Made by a program: the position numbers and the translations under genes. A model generated the notes under the pieces. That model ran no database searches and was not told the DNA's origin. It saw only the letters and a program-made list of their open reading frames with translations. A stretch of 39,428 nucleotides of DNA from Pseudomaricurvus sp965662505 (lineage in GTDB: Bacteria > Pseudomonadota > Gammaproteobacteria > Pseudomonadales > Cellvibrionaceae): contig NZ_CBFIHX010000020.1 in the NCBI RefSeq assembly GCF_965662505.1, positions 1-39,428 on the forward strand, given 5' to 3'. Of this stretch, positions 15,486 through 23,276 are shown in pieces; positions within the stretch are counted from its first letter, which is position 1, and every line of letters starts with the position of its first letter.

Positions 15486-16562
15486 ATGGATAGCTTACTG
15501 CTCAGCAAGGGTATATTCCCGGAAACGTTTCTGCGCAAAACCGTTGAGTATATTTTATCGGCTCAGCGTGACGACGGTTGTATTCCATGGTTTAAAGGAG
15601 GCAAGGCCGATCCCTGGGATCATACCGAGGCAGCCATGGGGCTCAGTATTGCCGGGGAATATACAGCTGCCGAGAAAGCCTACGAATGGCTTCAACAGAC
15701 TCAGTTGGACGATGGCAGCTGGTATGCAAATTATCAGGACGGTTTACCTCTTTATTGTGATAAGCGGGAAACCAATTTTATTGCCTATGTTGCTACGGGC
15801 GTGTGGCATCATTTTTTGATTACCTCCGATCGCAATTTCTTGGCTCGTTGCTGGGGTATGGTAGAAAAAGCCATTGAGTTTGTTTTACAGCATCAATCAC
15901 CAACGGGTGAAATCTATTGGGCGATCAGTGAAGATGGGCAGCCTCTTAAGGATGCGCTGATTACCGGATGCTCCTCCATTTATAAAAGTCTGGAGTGTGC
16001 AGTCAATATTGCGGTTGTCCTGAAAAAAGATAAGCCACATTGGCGCAAGAGCTATACCCGACTGGGAAATACACTGCATCACCATCCCGAGTGTTTTGAT
16101 CGAACCTGGGAGAGTAAAGAACGCTATTCCATGGATTGGTTTTACCCGATTTTGGCTGGTGTTTATAAAGGTAAGGCAGCCAGAGAGCGGATTCAGCAAC
16201 GCTGGGACACCTTTGTTAAAAAAGATATGGGTTGCTTATGCGTCAGTGATGAACCCTGGGTCACAGTCGCGGAATCCTGTGAATTGACGATGGCCTTGTT
16301 GGCTGCTGGAGAACACGCGAAAGCCATTCGTTTATACGGTTGGTTGCACCAGTGGCGGGACGGTGATGGTGGATACTGGACCGGGTATCAGTATGTGGAA
16401 AATATCGTTTGGCCGGAGGAAAAGACCACCTGGACTGCTGGAGCAATACTGTTAGCTGCAGACGCGATTACTGAACACACGCCAGCGGCGAAACTGTTTC
16501 TGGAAAATCGATTAGTGTCTGAGCTTGAAGAGACTGCGGATTCTCGAGAAGTCAGAGCATAG
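15486..16562 (+). CDS. Alpha/alpha-toroid protein, prenyltransferase-like, function unknown
   Basis: 358-aa protein with repeated helical hairpins and Q-x-D-D-G-x-W type turns: AQRDDGCIPWFKGG (26-39), TQLDDGSWY (72-80), RDGDGGYWTG (about 288-297). Such repeats occur in the alpha/alpha toroid shared by protein prenyltransferase beta subunits, terpene cyclases and several glycoside-processing enzymes; similar bacterial proteins are often labelled prenyltransferase without evidence. WDHTEAAMGL (44-53) and a related WTAGAILLAADA near the C-terminus suggest an internal duplication. I see no DxDD cyclase motif or signal peptide, so it is likely cytoplasmic. It follows the methyltransferase by 23 nt. 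A glycan-processing or scaffold role within the GT4 operon fits the context, but the catalytic function is open. Confidence 0.7.
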   Translation: MDSLLLSKGIFPETFLRKTVEYILSAQRDDGCIPWFKGGKADPWDHTEAAMGLSIAGEYTAAEKAYEWLQQTQLDDGSWYANYQDGLPLYCDKRETNFIAYVATGVWHHFLITSDRNFLARCWGMVEKAIEFVLQHQSPTGEIYWAISEDGQPLKDALITGCSSIYKSLECAVNIAVVLKKDKPHWRKSYTRLGNTLHHHPECFDRTWESKERYSMDWFYPILAGVYKGKAARERIQQRWDTFVKKDMGCLCVSDEPWVTVAESCELTMALLAAGEHAKAIRLYGWLHQWRDGDGGYWTGYQYVENIVWPEEKTTWTAGAILLAADAITEHTPAAKLFLENRLVSELEETADSREVRA

Positions 16563-16570
16563 CTGAATGG

Positions 16571-16614
16571 TGAGTCAGGTTGAGAGTCAGGTGTGAGCCA
16601 GATGGTGAACCGGA
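16571..16614. repeat. Degenerate 12-bp tandem repeat
   Basis: Four related units with TGAGTCAGG-like cores start at 16571, 16583, 16594 and 16606 (TGAGTCAGG, AGAGTCAGG, TGAGCCAGA, TGAACCGGA), a period of 11-12 bp. They fill the 88-bp gap between convergent genes. Confidence 0.4.
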
Positions 16615-16650
16615 GAGTGTCACCTCCAGATCACCATAAGGTCGGGTGAG

Positions 16651-17274
16651 TTATTTGCGGCGAAATAAACCCAGAGTGTTTACCGTAGGAAGCTCTTCAA
16701 ACAGACCAGAGGCCTTGGCCAGTTTCCAAATATTATAGGGAGCCTGACCGCCGTCTTCAGGGTTGGGGAAGATGTCATGGATGGCCAGTATGCCCCCTGG
16801 CTTGATGAACGTTGACCAGCAGCGATAGTCCGTTTGTGCCGCTTCTTCACTGTGACCACCATCAATAAAAACCATCCCCAGTGGGGTGGCCCAATGACGG
16901 GATGCGACAGAGGATGACGAAACGATGGGGACAACCGTATCGTCCAGTTGGGCTTTACGCATGGTCGTTCGAAAGGTTTTAAAACTGTCCATCAGTTCAA
17001 TGCTGTTGTCATACAGATCCGGGTCGTGATATTCCTCACCCAGTTGATGTTCCTCCGAGCCGCGGTGGTGATCCAGAGCATACAGTATGCTGTTGTTTTG
17101 TTGGCAGGCAGTCGCGAAGTAGACGGTTGATTTACCGCAATAGCTGCCAATTTCCAGGCACGGCCCCAGTCTGGAGGCTTCCAGTGCGTATTGATAAAGC
17201 GCCAGGCCTTCGTCGGCAGCGAGAAAACCTTTGACTGTATTAATGTCGATGGGAAGCGTTAATTCTGAGGACAT
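16651..17274 (-). CDS. Class I SAM-dependent methyltransferase (Methyltransf_24 type)
   Basis: Predicted 207-aa methyltransferase. The SAM-binding loop is CLEIGSYCGKSTVYFA (39-54), followed by LDHHRGSEEHQLGEE (about 67-81) and FIDGGHSEEAAQTDY (136-150), where Asp and His resemble the acidic/metal site of the Methyltransf_24 and cephalosporin-hydroxylase-like group, some members of which act on sugars. GGILAIHDIF (about 164-173) is the usual strand after the active site. It is transcribed towards the GT4 operon end and away from the acyltransferase at 17404, with which it shares a 129-bp divergent gap. The neighbouring glycosyltransferase, methyltransferase and acyltransferase suggest it also modifies a glycan. 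The substrate is unknown. Confidence 0.82.
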   Translation of the reverse strand: MSSELTLPIDINTVKGFLAADEGLALYQYALEASRLGPCLEIGSYCGKSTVYFATACQQNNSILYALDHHRGSEEHQLGEEYHDPDLYDNSIELMDSFKTFRTTMRKAQLDDTVVPIVSSSSVASRHWATPLGMVFIDGGHSEEAAQTDYRCWSTFIKPGGILAIHDIFPNPEDGGQAPYNIWKLAKASGLFEELPTVNTLGLFRRK

Positions 17275-17403
17275 GTTCTGACTCGTATGTTTTTAGATGT
17301 AAGGCCACGGTTGGCGCCATAAAGATGTCGACATTAGCGAGAGCTTAATAAAATAACAAGGTTTAACTGTTGAAAAACCTTCATAAAATAAAGGAAATTG
17401 GGT

Positions 17404-18126
17404 TTGCGTCGTAACCATAGTCCATACGCGGTTAAGAAGATGAAAGGCTTGTGGAATGATTTTCTGGTCAAACATTTTTTTGTGAAGAATTTTGATCAGT
17501 TAGGGCGGCATCCCATGGTGGTTCAGCCTCTTTCTGCGGAAATATTTGGTCGAAATATTGAAGTTGGTGATTATCTTCATCTGATCAGTTCAAAAGACAA
17601 TCCGGTACGCTTAACCACCTGGAGTGGTAAAGGCATGGATGGAAAAATCACTGTGGGTAACTATTGTTTGATGTCTCCTGGTACGACGATAACCGCCGCC
17701 GACAGTATTACGATTGGTGATAATTGTATGTTTGCTGCGAGTTGTTACATTGCGGATAGTGACTGGCACGGTATTTATAATCGGTTGAGACCTTTCCGGT
17801 GTACGAAACCTATCGTTTTAAAAAATAACGTCTGGATTGGTCATGGGGCAAAGGTCAGTAAGGGCGTCACCATCGGTGAAAATAGCGTCGTAGCGGCCGG
17901 CGCGATAGTGGTTAAAGATGTACCGGATAATGTGGTTGTCGGAGGTAACCCTGCAAAAGTGATTAAAACCATTAACCCCAACCGACGGATGTTAAAGCGT
18001 GAGCGTTTGTTTGAGGATGGTGAGTTCTATTTGCAAAACCAAAAAGATCTCGACCGTTATGTTCTGACCGGAAATACCTGGTGGGGTTGGTTGCGGGCAA
18101 TGCTGTTTCCAACACGAAATGACTGA
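17404..18126 (+). CDS. Hexapeptide-repeat (left-handed beta-helix) acyltransferase
   Basis: Predicted acetyl- or acyltransferase of the LacA/NodL/CysE-like superfamily. Imperfect hexapeptide repeats run through residues 75-185: ITVGNYCLMSPGTTITAADS, ITIGDNCMFAASCYIADSD, then IVLKNNVWIGHGAKVSKGVT, IGENSVVAAGAIVVKDVPD, NVVVGGNPAKVI. The His in the WHGIY segment after SD is placed like the catalytic His of maltose/galactoside acetyltransferases. The start is uncertain: TTG 17404 has AAGGA at 8 nt, while ATG 17440 (MKGLWNDFLV) also fits. The C-terminal tail is rich in Arg, Trp and aromatic residues. It probably O-acylates a sugar or glycan made by the nearby GT4 operon; this is inference from position. 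Confidence 0.85.
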   Translation: MRRNHSPYAVKKMKGLWNDFLVKHFFVKNFDQLGRHPMVVQPLSAEIFGRNIEVGDYLHLISSKDNPVRLTTWSGKGMDGKITVGNYCLMSPGTTITAADSITIGDNCMFAASCYIADSDWHGIYNRLRPFRCTKPIVLKNNVWIGHGAKVSKGVTIGENSVVAAGAIVVKDVPDNVVVGGNPAKVIKTINPNRRMLKRERLFEDGEFYLQNQKDLDRYVLTGNTWWGWLRAMLFPTRND

Positions 18127-18177
18127 TCTCAAAAGTTCACAGTATTTTGTGTTCTGCTGCAATTGATGTGACTTGTC

Positions 18178-19149
18178 TTAGCCTTCCAGTTGTCTCTTAA
18201 ACGCTGCCTCAATATCTTCAGCGAGCCGCAGTCGTTTAATGCTGTGAAAGAAATCGTCGGCGGCGGGGTATTGAAGGCGCATGTAAGACAGCCATTGCTT
18301 AATGCGATTGCCGAGAAATTTGTGAGGGTAAAGGTCTTTGGTGATCTGATAATAGGCAAATAGCATGTTGGCTACCTGAGGCCAGCTCATTGTCTGGTCA
18401 TCTGAGCATCCAGAATCGAGAGACAGGTGTTCGTTGCGAATGGCCAACGCCAAATCGGGTCGGGCTAGCAGGCCTCGTCCAAGCATGAAGTCTTCACAGC
18501 CCGATTGTTCCCGACAGCGGCGCCAATCTTCCACGCTCCATATCTCGCCATTGGCGATCACCGGGATAGAAATTTCATCTTTGATGCGCCCAACATAGTC
18601 CCAGTAAGCGGGTGGTTTGTAACCATCCGCTTTGGAACGGGCGTGAACCGTCAGTTCATTGGCCCCTGCATCGCAGATGGCTCGGGCGTTATCCAGGTAG
18701 GCACTGCGGTCTTCAAAGCCCAGTCGAATTTTGGCGCTGACAGGGATTTGCTCGGGGACAGCTGAACGTACGGCGTGGACAATGGCATAAACCCGATCCG
18801 GTTCCCGCAGCAGACTGGCTCCGCCATCACTGTTATTGACCGTTTTGGCAGGACAGCCAAAGTTTAGGTCAATGGCTGTTGCCCCAGTCTGGACGGCTTT
18901 AACGGCATTGTTTGCCAGCGCTTCCGGATTGCCACCCAGCAATTGCAAGCGCACAGGGGTTCCCGAGGGGGTGAGGCATCCGGCAGCCAGTTCTGGGCAC
19001 AGCTTGTGAAATACCCGTTCAGGAAGAGTTTGTGCTCCGCTGACCCGCACAAATTCAGTGACACACACGTCAATTCCGCCGATAGCGGTCAGGATATCCC
19101 TGACGTGATGATCAACAACACCCTCCATTGGGGCAAGAAACAGTCGCAT
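18178..19149 (-). CDS. dusC: tRNA-dihydrouridine(16) synthase
   Basis: Flavoenzyme that reduces a uridine in the tRNA D-loop with NADPH. The 323-aa protein begins MRLFLAPMEGVVDHHVRDIL; I take ATG 19149 because it gives the expected N-terminus, while the in-frame TTG at 19182 adds 11 atypical residues. FMN-barrel motifs include CVTEFVRV (29-36), LQLLGGNPEALANNA (68-82) and DLNFGCPAKTVNNSDGG (94-110), with catalytic Cys99. VIANGEIWSVEDW and LGRGLLARPDLA follow, then the C-terminal helical domain with RIKQWLSYMRLQYP. The TEFVRV and IKQWLSYLR-like stretches match DusC rather than DusA or DusB. It is an isolated housekeeping gene, convergent with the acyltransferase. Confidence 0.93.
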   Translation of the reverse strand: MRLFLAPMEGVVDHHVRDILTAIGGIDVCVTEFVRVSGAQTLPERVFHKLCPELAAGCLTPSGTPVRLQLLGGNPEALANNAVKAVQTGATAIDLNFGCPAKTVNNSDGGASLLREPDRVYAIVHAVRSAVPEQIPVSAKIRLGFEDRSAYLDNARAICDAGANELTVHARSKADGYKPPAYWDYVGRIKDEISIPVIANGEIWSVEDWRRCREQSGCEDFMLGRGLLARPDLALAIRNEHLSLDSGCSDDQTMSWPQVANMLFAYYQITKDLYPHKFLGNRIKQWLSYMRLQYPAADDFFHSIKRLRLAEDIEAAFKRQLEG

Positions 19150-19418
19150 AAGCCGATTTGAAACCTGAATTTTGGGGGTCAATGATAAAACTGAGCGAAT
19201 ATGGTCCGCTGAAGTGATGGATTAAGCACGATTAAATGTGGGGTATCTGATAAAATTGCACTTCGAATTTGTATTTTAGCTGTCCGCGGGGTCGGAACCA
19301 AGCGATTCTACCTCAGCCATTGGCGGTAGATATTGGTAGGAACCGGGAAGATGGCCATAATTAGGTTATGCGATATAGCGCGCTTACAGGCTAAAAGTCT
19401 GAGTCTGGCTAATCTCAT
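19150..19418. other. Intergenic region before the oad repeat array
   Basis: About 270 bp between divergent dusC and oadG. It is moderately AT-rich, with no open frame carrying a ribosome-binding site and no strong hairpin. The promoter of dusC should lie here, but I could not find a convincing -10/-35 pair. The next 120 bp form the tandem repeat array. Confidence 0.5.
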
Positions 19419-19540
19419 AATTCAGCAAAGTACGTAATTCACCCCAGTACTAATTCAGCAAAGTGCTTAGTTCAACCCAGTACACAGTTCAACCAAGTAC
19501 CTAGTTCAACCCAGTACTTAGTTCAACCCAGTACTTGGTA
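19419..19540. repeat. 17-bp tandem repeat array at the oad promoter
   Basis: Consecutive units based on AGTACTTAGTTCAACCC: 19429-19445, 19446-19461 (16 bp), 19462-19478, 19479-19495, 19496-19512, 19513-19529, then a partial unit from 19530 that merges into the -10 box. A decayed half-unit precedes them (19419-19428). The last three full units differ by only a few bases, while the first two are more diverged. There are no spacers, so it is not CRISPR. The array directly abuts the predicted oadG promoter and may act as repeated regulator sites or as a copy-number-variable promoter spacer. Confidence 0.9.
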
Positions 19541-19544
19541 TAAT
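19536..19544 (+). promoter_or_regulatory. Extended -10 promoter of oadGAB
   Basis: TGG-TATAAT: a consensus -10 box (19539-19544) with the TGn extension, about 60 nt before the oadG start codon. No good -35 sits at 17 bp, and the repeat array occupies that position, which fits an extended -10 promoter possibly helped by an activator. Confidence 0.55.
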
Positions 19545-19611
19545 CAGTTTAACGACGGAGATTTACCTGAAGCGCGGCGGCAGGATAGGTTTTCGCAACA
19601 GCTAACGGGTA

Positions 19612-19869
19612 ATGGATACCTTTATCATGCAAGAAAGTATTATCCAGCAGGGTGTTGACCTGCTGATTTTCGGAATGGGAACCGTGTTTGTGTTCCTGAC
19701 GGTTTTGGTTATCGCGACTTTGGGAATGTCGACGTTTATACGGCGTTTCTTTCCTGATGCGGTGGTTCCAGAAACCAAGCCGGCACCGGCAACATCTCCT
19801 AGTGCGGTTGATCCCAAACATTTGGCGATCATCAAAGCAGCTATCGAGCAGCACCGCAGCAAGCAGTAG
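19612..19869 (+). CDS. oadG: Oxaloacetate decarboxylase, gamma subunit
   Basis: Small membrane subunit that holds together the alpha and beta subunits of the sodium-pumping oxaloacetate decarboxylase. The 85-aa protein has one N-terminal transmembrane helix (about residues 14-40, VDLLIFGMGTVFVFLTVLVIA), a proline/alanine-rich linker, and a soluble C-terminal tail (DPKHLAIIKAAIEQH), the known OadG layout. There are two possible starts, ATG 19612 and ATG 19627; neither has a strong ribosome-binding site, and I keep the first. It is the first gene of oadG-oadA-oadB, 120 nt before oadA. The GMGTVFVFL stretch is typical of the family. Confidence 0.92.
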   Translation: MDTFIMQESIIQQGVDLLIFGMGTVFVFLTVLVIATLGMSTFIRRFFPDAVVPETKPAPATSPSAVDPKHLAIIKAAIEQHRSKQ

Positions 19870-19891
19870 CTTTCTGAGTTACAGCGCTCGT

Positions 19892-19905
19892 GGAGCTTAA
19901 GCTCC
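19892..19905 (+). other. Perfect palindrome between oadG and oadA
   Basis: GGAGCTTAAGCTCC, able to form a 5-bp hairpin with a TTAA loop in the 120-nt gap. There is no T-tract, so it is not a terminator. It could be an RNA stability or processing hairpin that sets subunit ratios, or a chance palindrome. Confidence 0.3.
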
Positions 19906-19989
19906 CCCAGGTTAAAGTGAGTGATGCGACCACTGTACCTGGCCTTTGTAAGACACTCTTTCTGACAGTTATAAATCAAGGATCTTCTC

Positions 19990-21780
19990 ATGAGTGAGAA
20001 CCACAAGCCCCTAGGCATTACCGATGTTGTATTGAGGGATGCACATCAATCTCTGTTTGCGACTCGCATGCGACTCGACGACATGTTACCAATTGCTCAA
20101 AAATTAGACGATATAGGCTTTTGGTCATTGGAAACCTGGGGAGGAGCCACGTTTGACGCGTGTATCCGTTATCTGGGTGAGGATCCATGGGAACGCATTC
20201 GCGAGCTCAAGAAAGCGATGCCCAAGACCCCGATGCAAATGCTGTTTCGCGGTCAGAATATTCTGGGTTACCGTCATTATGCCGACGATGTGGTTGAAAA
20301 GTTTGTTGAGCGTTGTGCCGTCAACGGCGTAGATGTTTTCCGCGTGTTTGACGCCATGAACGACATGCGCAACATCGAAACCGCGTTAAAAGCCGTTAAG
20401 AAGCAAGGCAAGCACGCTCAGGGCACCATCGCCTACACGCTGAGTCCAGTTCATGATGTGGACATGTGGGTAGAGCAGGGCAAGCGTATCGAAGATATGG
20501 GTGCCGATTCGATCGCCATCAAGGATATGGCAGGTTTGTTAAAGCCTTATGTCGGTTATGAGCTGGTTTCCCGTCTCAAGGCCAGCTGTGATATTCCGAT
20601 CCACATGCAGTGTCACGCCACCACCGGATTGTCTACAGCGACTGCTCTGAAATGTATTGAGGCGGGCATCGACAATATCGACACCGCCATTTCTTCCATG
20701 TCCATGACCTACGGTCACAGCCCCACGGAATCCGTCGTGGCTATTTTGCAGGATACCGATCGCGATACCGGTCTGAATCTGGAAAAACTGGAAGAAATTG
20801 CCAATTATTTCCGCGAAGTGCGCAAAAAGTACTCTAAGTTCGAGGGTTCCCTCAAAGGTATTGATGGCCGGATCCTGTCCGCACAGGTACCGGGTGGCAT
20901 GTTGACCAATATGGAAAACCAGCTGCGGGATCAGGGTGCAGAAGATAAGTTTGGTGAGGTTCTGGCGGAGATTCCAAGGGTTCGTGAGGATCTGGGTTTT
21001 ATCCCTCTGGTCACGCCAACCTCTCAAATTGTCGGAACCCAGGCGGTTCTGAACGTACTCACCGGCGAGCGTTTCAAGTCTATTTCAAAAGAAACCCAAG
21101 GTATTCTGAAGGGCGAATACGGCGCTGCACCAGCTCCTTACAATAAAGAGCTGCAGACACGAGTTCTGGATGGTGCGGAAGAAATTACCTGTCGCCCAGC
21201 AGACCTGTTAGAACCGGAAATGGATAAGCTGACGGCCGAGCTGGAAGAGTTGGCTCAAGAAAAGAATATCAAGCTGGCCGAGGGTGAGCGTGAAATAGAC
21301 GATGTTCTGACCTACGCACTGTTCCCGCAGGTAGGCTTGAAGTTCCTGGCAAATCGCAACAATCCAGAGGCTTTTGAAGCGGCTCCCACCGGGAAAGAGA
21401 GTTCTGTTGTCACTAACGACGCCGGCGAAGAGATCTATACCGTTGAGGTCGAGGGTGTTTCTTACACTGTGACCGTGTCCAGTGGTGGTGATTTAACCGG
21501 TATTGTTCCTGTATCGGGTGCCGGTGAAAGCAGTTCGCCAGCGGCAACGGGTGCAGCCCCAACCGGCGGCGAGCCACTGCCAGCGCCTTTGGCGGGTAAT
21601 ATCGTCAAGATTCACGCAGCACCGGGCCAAGCCGTTCAGAATGGTGATCTACTGCTGGTTTTAGAGGCGATGAAAATGGAAACCGAAGTTCGGGCATCCA
21701 GAGCGGGAACCATCGGTACCGTGAATATCAAAGAGGGCGACTCAGTCGCTGTTGGCGATACTTTACTGACCATTGCTTAA
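19990..21780 (+). CDS. oadA: Oxaloacetate decarboxylase, alpha subunit (biotinylated)
   Basis: Carboxyltransferase subunit: moves the carboxyl group of oxaloacetate to biotin, giving pyruvate; OadB then releases CO2 while exporting Na+. It is 596 aa, the standard length. The N-terminal TIM-barrel carboxyltransferase domain has RDAHQSLFATRMR (16-28), the metal ligands in HMQCHATTGLS, and the Lys of AIKDMAG. An association domain follows, then an Ala/Pro/Gly/Ser-rich linker (about 500-530) and a biotinyl domain with LEAMKMETE. Lys562 is the biotin site, 34 residues before the C-terminus. AAGGA sits 7 nt before ATG 19990. A biotin ligase must act in trans. Gammaproteobacteria use this pump in citrate or tartrate fermentation and in general oxaloacetate/sodium homeostasis. 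Confidence 0.96.
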   Translation: MSENHKPLGITDVVLRDAHQSLFATRMRLDDMLPIAQKLDDIGFWSLETWGGATFDACIRYLGEDPWERIRELKKAMPKTPMQMLFRGQNILGYRHYADDVVEKFVERCAVNGVDVFRVFDAMNDMRNIETALKAVKKQGKHAQGTIAYTLSPVHDVDMWVEQGKRIEDMGADSIAIKDMAGLLKPYVGYELVSRLKASCDIPIHMQCHATTGLSTATALKCIEAGIDNIDTAISSMSMTYGHSPTESVVAILQDTDRDTGLNLEKLEEIANYFREVRKKYSKFEGSLKGIDGRILSAQVPGGMLTNMENQLRDQGAEDKFGEVLAEIPRVREDLGFIPLVTPTSQIVGTQAVLNVLTGERFKSISKETQGILKGEYGAAPAPYNKELQTRVLDGAEEITCRPADLLEPEMDKLTAELEELAQEKNIKLAEGEREIDDVLTYALFPQVGLKFLANRNNPEAFEAAPTGKESSVVTNDAGEEIYTVEVEGVSYTVTVSSGGDLTGIVPVSGAGESSSPAATGAAPTGGEPLPAPLAGNIVKIHAAPGQAVQNGDLLLVLEAMKMETEVRASRAGTIGTVNIKEGDSVAVGDTLLTIA

Positions 21781-21798
21781 GTCCAGGAGTGTTGATAG

Positions 21799-23112
21799 AT
21801 GGATAACTTTATAGGACTTTGGCAGGACTCAGGATTGTACCTGATGACGTCGGGTCAATTGATCATGATTGTCGTGGGATTGCTGTTGCTATTCCTGGCC
21901 ATTAATAAAAACTTTGAACCGCTGTTGCTGGTTCCGATTGGTTTTGGTGGCATCCTGGCGAATATTCCCGGGGCTGAACTGGCCTCATCGGCTGTTGAAG
22001 CGGCGCTTCATGCGGCTCACCCTGATGTTCTGGCTGCGTTTGCAGATACATTAGGTCTCAGCGCCGACAGTACGGTGGCGGCCGTTAAGGAAGCCTATAA
22101 CCATGCGTCTGTGAGTTTGCATGCCCAGTTGGCGTTACAAGCTTCAGATTTCGGATATAACAACGGCATGCTGTACAACTTTTACTCAGTTGCTATTGCC
22201 TCCGGTGTGGCTCCTCTGGTGATCTTCATGGGGGTCGGTGCGATGACCGACTTTGGTCCTTTGCTGGCAAACCCCAAAACCCTGTTTTTAGGAGCCGCGG
22301 CCCAATTTGGTATCTTTGCTACCATTATGGGAGCCGTAGGAATGAGCTACCTGGGCTGGATGGACTTTTCAATTGCCGACGCTGCGGCGATTGGTATTAT
22401 TGGCGGCGCCGATGGACCCACTGCAATTTACGTCTCATCTTTGCTGGCACCCGAACTTTTGGGCGCTATTGCAGTCGCAGCTTATTCCTATATGGCGCTG
22501 GTTCCTCTGATTCAGCCGCCAATTATGAAAGCGCTGACAACGGAAGAAGAACGCAAAATCACCATGACCCAATTGCGGGTTGTGTCCAAAAGGGAAAAAA
22601 TTGCCTTCCCGATTGTGGTGCTGATTCTGGTGGCAATGCTGCTGCCTTCGGCGGCGCCGTTGCTGGGCATGTTCTGTTTCGGCAACCTGATGAAGGAATG
22701 TGGTGTGGTTGATCGTCTGAGTGATACGGCTCAGAACGCACTGATCAACATTACCACCATCTTTTTAGGGCTGTCTGTGGGATCAAAGCTCGCTGCAGAC
22801 AAGTTTTTGGACCCCAAGACCCTGGGGATTCTGGCACTGGGTATTGTGGCCTTTGGTATTGGTACGGCGATGGGCGTATTGATGGCCAAACTGATGAACA
22901 GATTCAGCGAGCAGAAACTGAATCCTTTGATTGGTTCTGCCGGCGTTTCCGCGGTACCGATGGCCGCCAGAGTATCCAATAGGGTAGGTTTGGAGGCCAA
23001 CCCACAGAACTTCCTGCTGATGCATGCCATGGGGCCGAACGTGGCGGGTGTGATTGGTTCAGCCGTAGCTGCCGGGGTGATGATCTCAATGGTTCAGTCA
23101 ATGGGAGGATAA
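21799..23112 (+). CDS. oadB: Oxaloacetate decarboxylase, beta subunit (sodium pump)
   Basis: Integral membrane subunit that decarboxylates carboxybiotin and couples this to Na+ export. It is 437 aa, close to the 433 aa of the Klebsiella protein, with about nine hydrophobic segments. Conserved blocks are VAPLVIFMGVGAMTDFGPLLAN, GIIGGADGPTAIYVS with the essential Asp, AVAAYSYMALVPLIQPPIMK, and the C-terminal SAVPMAARVSNRVGLEANP and HAMGPNVAGVIGSA. The 60-residue stretch around 56-115 (ELASSAVEAALHAAHPDV) also exists in enterobacterial OadB, so it is not an insertion. It starts 18 nt after oadA and is followed by a terminator, closing the operon. Confidence 0.96.
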   Translation: MDNFIGLWQDSGLYLMTSGQLIMIVVGLLLLFLAINKNFEPLLLVPIGFGGILANIPGAELASSAVEAALHAAHPDVLAAFADTLGLSADSTVAAVKEAYNHASVSLHAQLALQASDFGYNNGMLYNFYSVAIASGVAPLVIFMGVGAMTDFGPLLANPKTLFLGAAAQFGIFATIMGAVGMSYLGWMDFSIADAAAIGIIGGADGPTAIYVSSLLAPELLGAIAVAAYSYMALVPLIQPPIMKALTTEEERKITMTQLRVVSKREKIAFPIVVLILVAMLLPSAAPLLGMFCFGNLMKECGVVDRLSDTAQNALINITTIFLGLSVGSKLAADKFLDPKTLGILALGIVAFGIGTAMGVLMAKLMNRFSEQKLNPLIGSAGVSAVPMAARVSNRVGLEANPQNFLLMHAMGPNVAGVIGSAVAAGVMISMVQSMGG

Positions 23113-23188
23113 CCCTTGTATAGCGTGTGGCTTTGTATCGGAGTGATTGCTCGGGCTGGAACAGGGTCACAGGATTAAGAAATAAGAG

Positions 23189-23214
23189 CCCTGTCGGTAA
23201 CGGCAGGGTTTTTT
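23189..23214 (+). terminator. Rho-independent terminator of oadGAB
   Basis: Stem CCCTGTCG-GTAA-CGGCAGGG (8 bp with one G-T pair and a GNRA loop) followed by six T residues, about 75 nt after oadB. Confidence 0.9.
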
Positions 23215-23276
23215 CTTGTATTTCATATACTTATAGTGTGCCGTAGATGGCGCCTTGTAGAGGTTGAGGAGTGATG

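Noticed and set aside
19419..19540. Tandem repeats here and at 29608, 30611 and elsewhere as CRISPR arrays
   Set aside because: Units adjoin each other directly with no unique spacers, units are only 12-24 bp, and no cas genes are present.
21960..22150. Apparent insertion of about 60 residues in OadB
   Set aside because: The same stretch is present in enterobacterial OadB of nearly the same length (433 aa), so it is a family feature.
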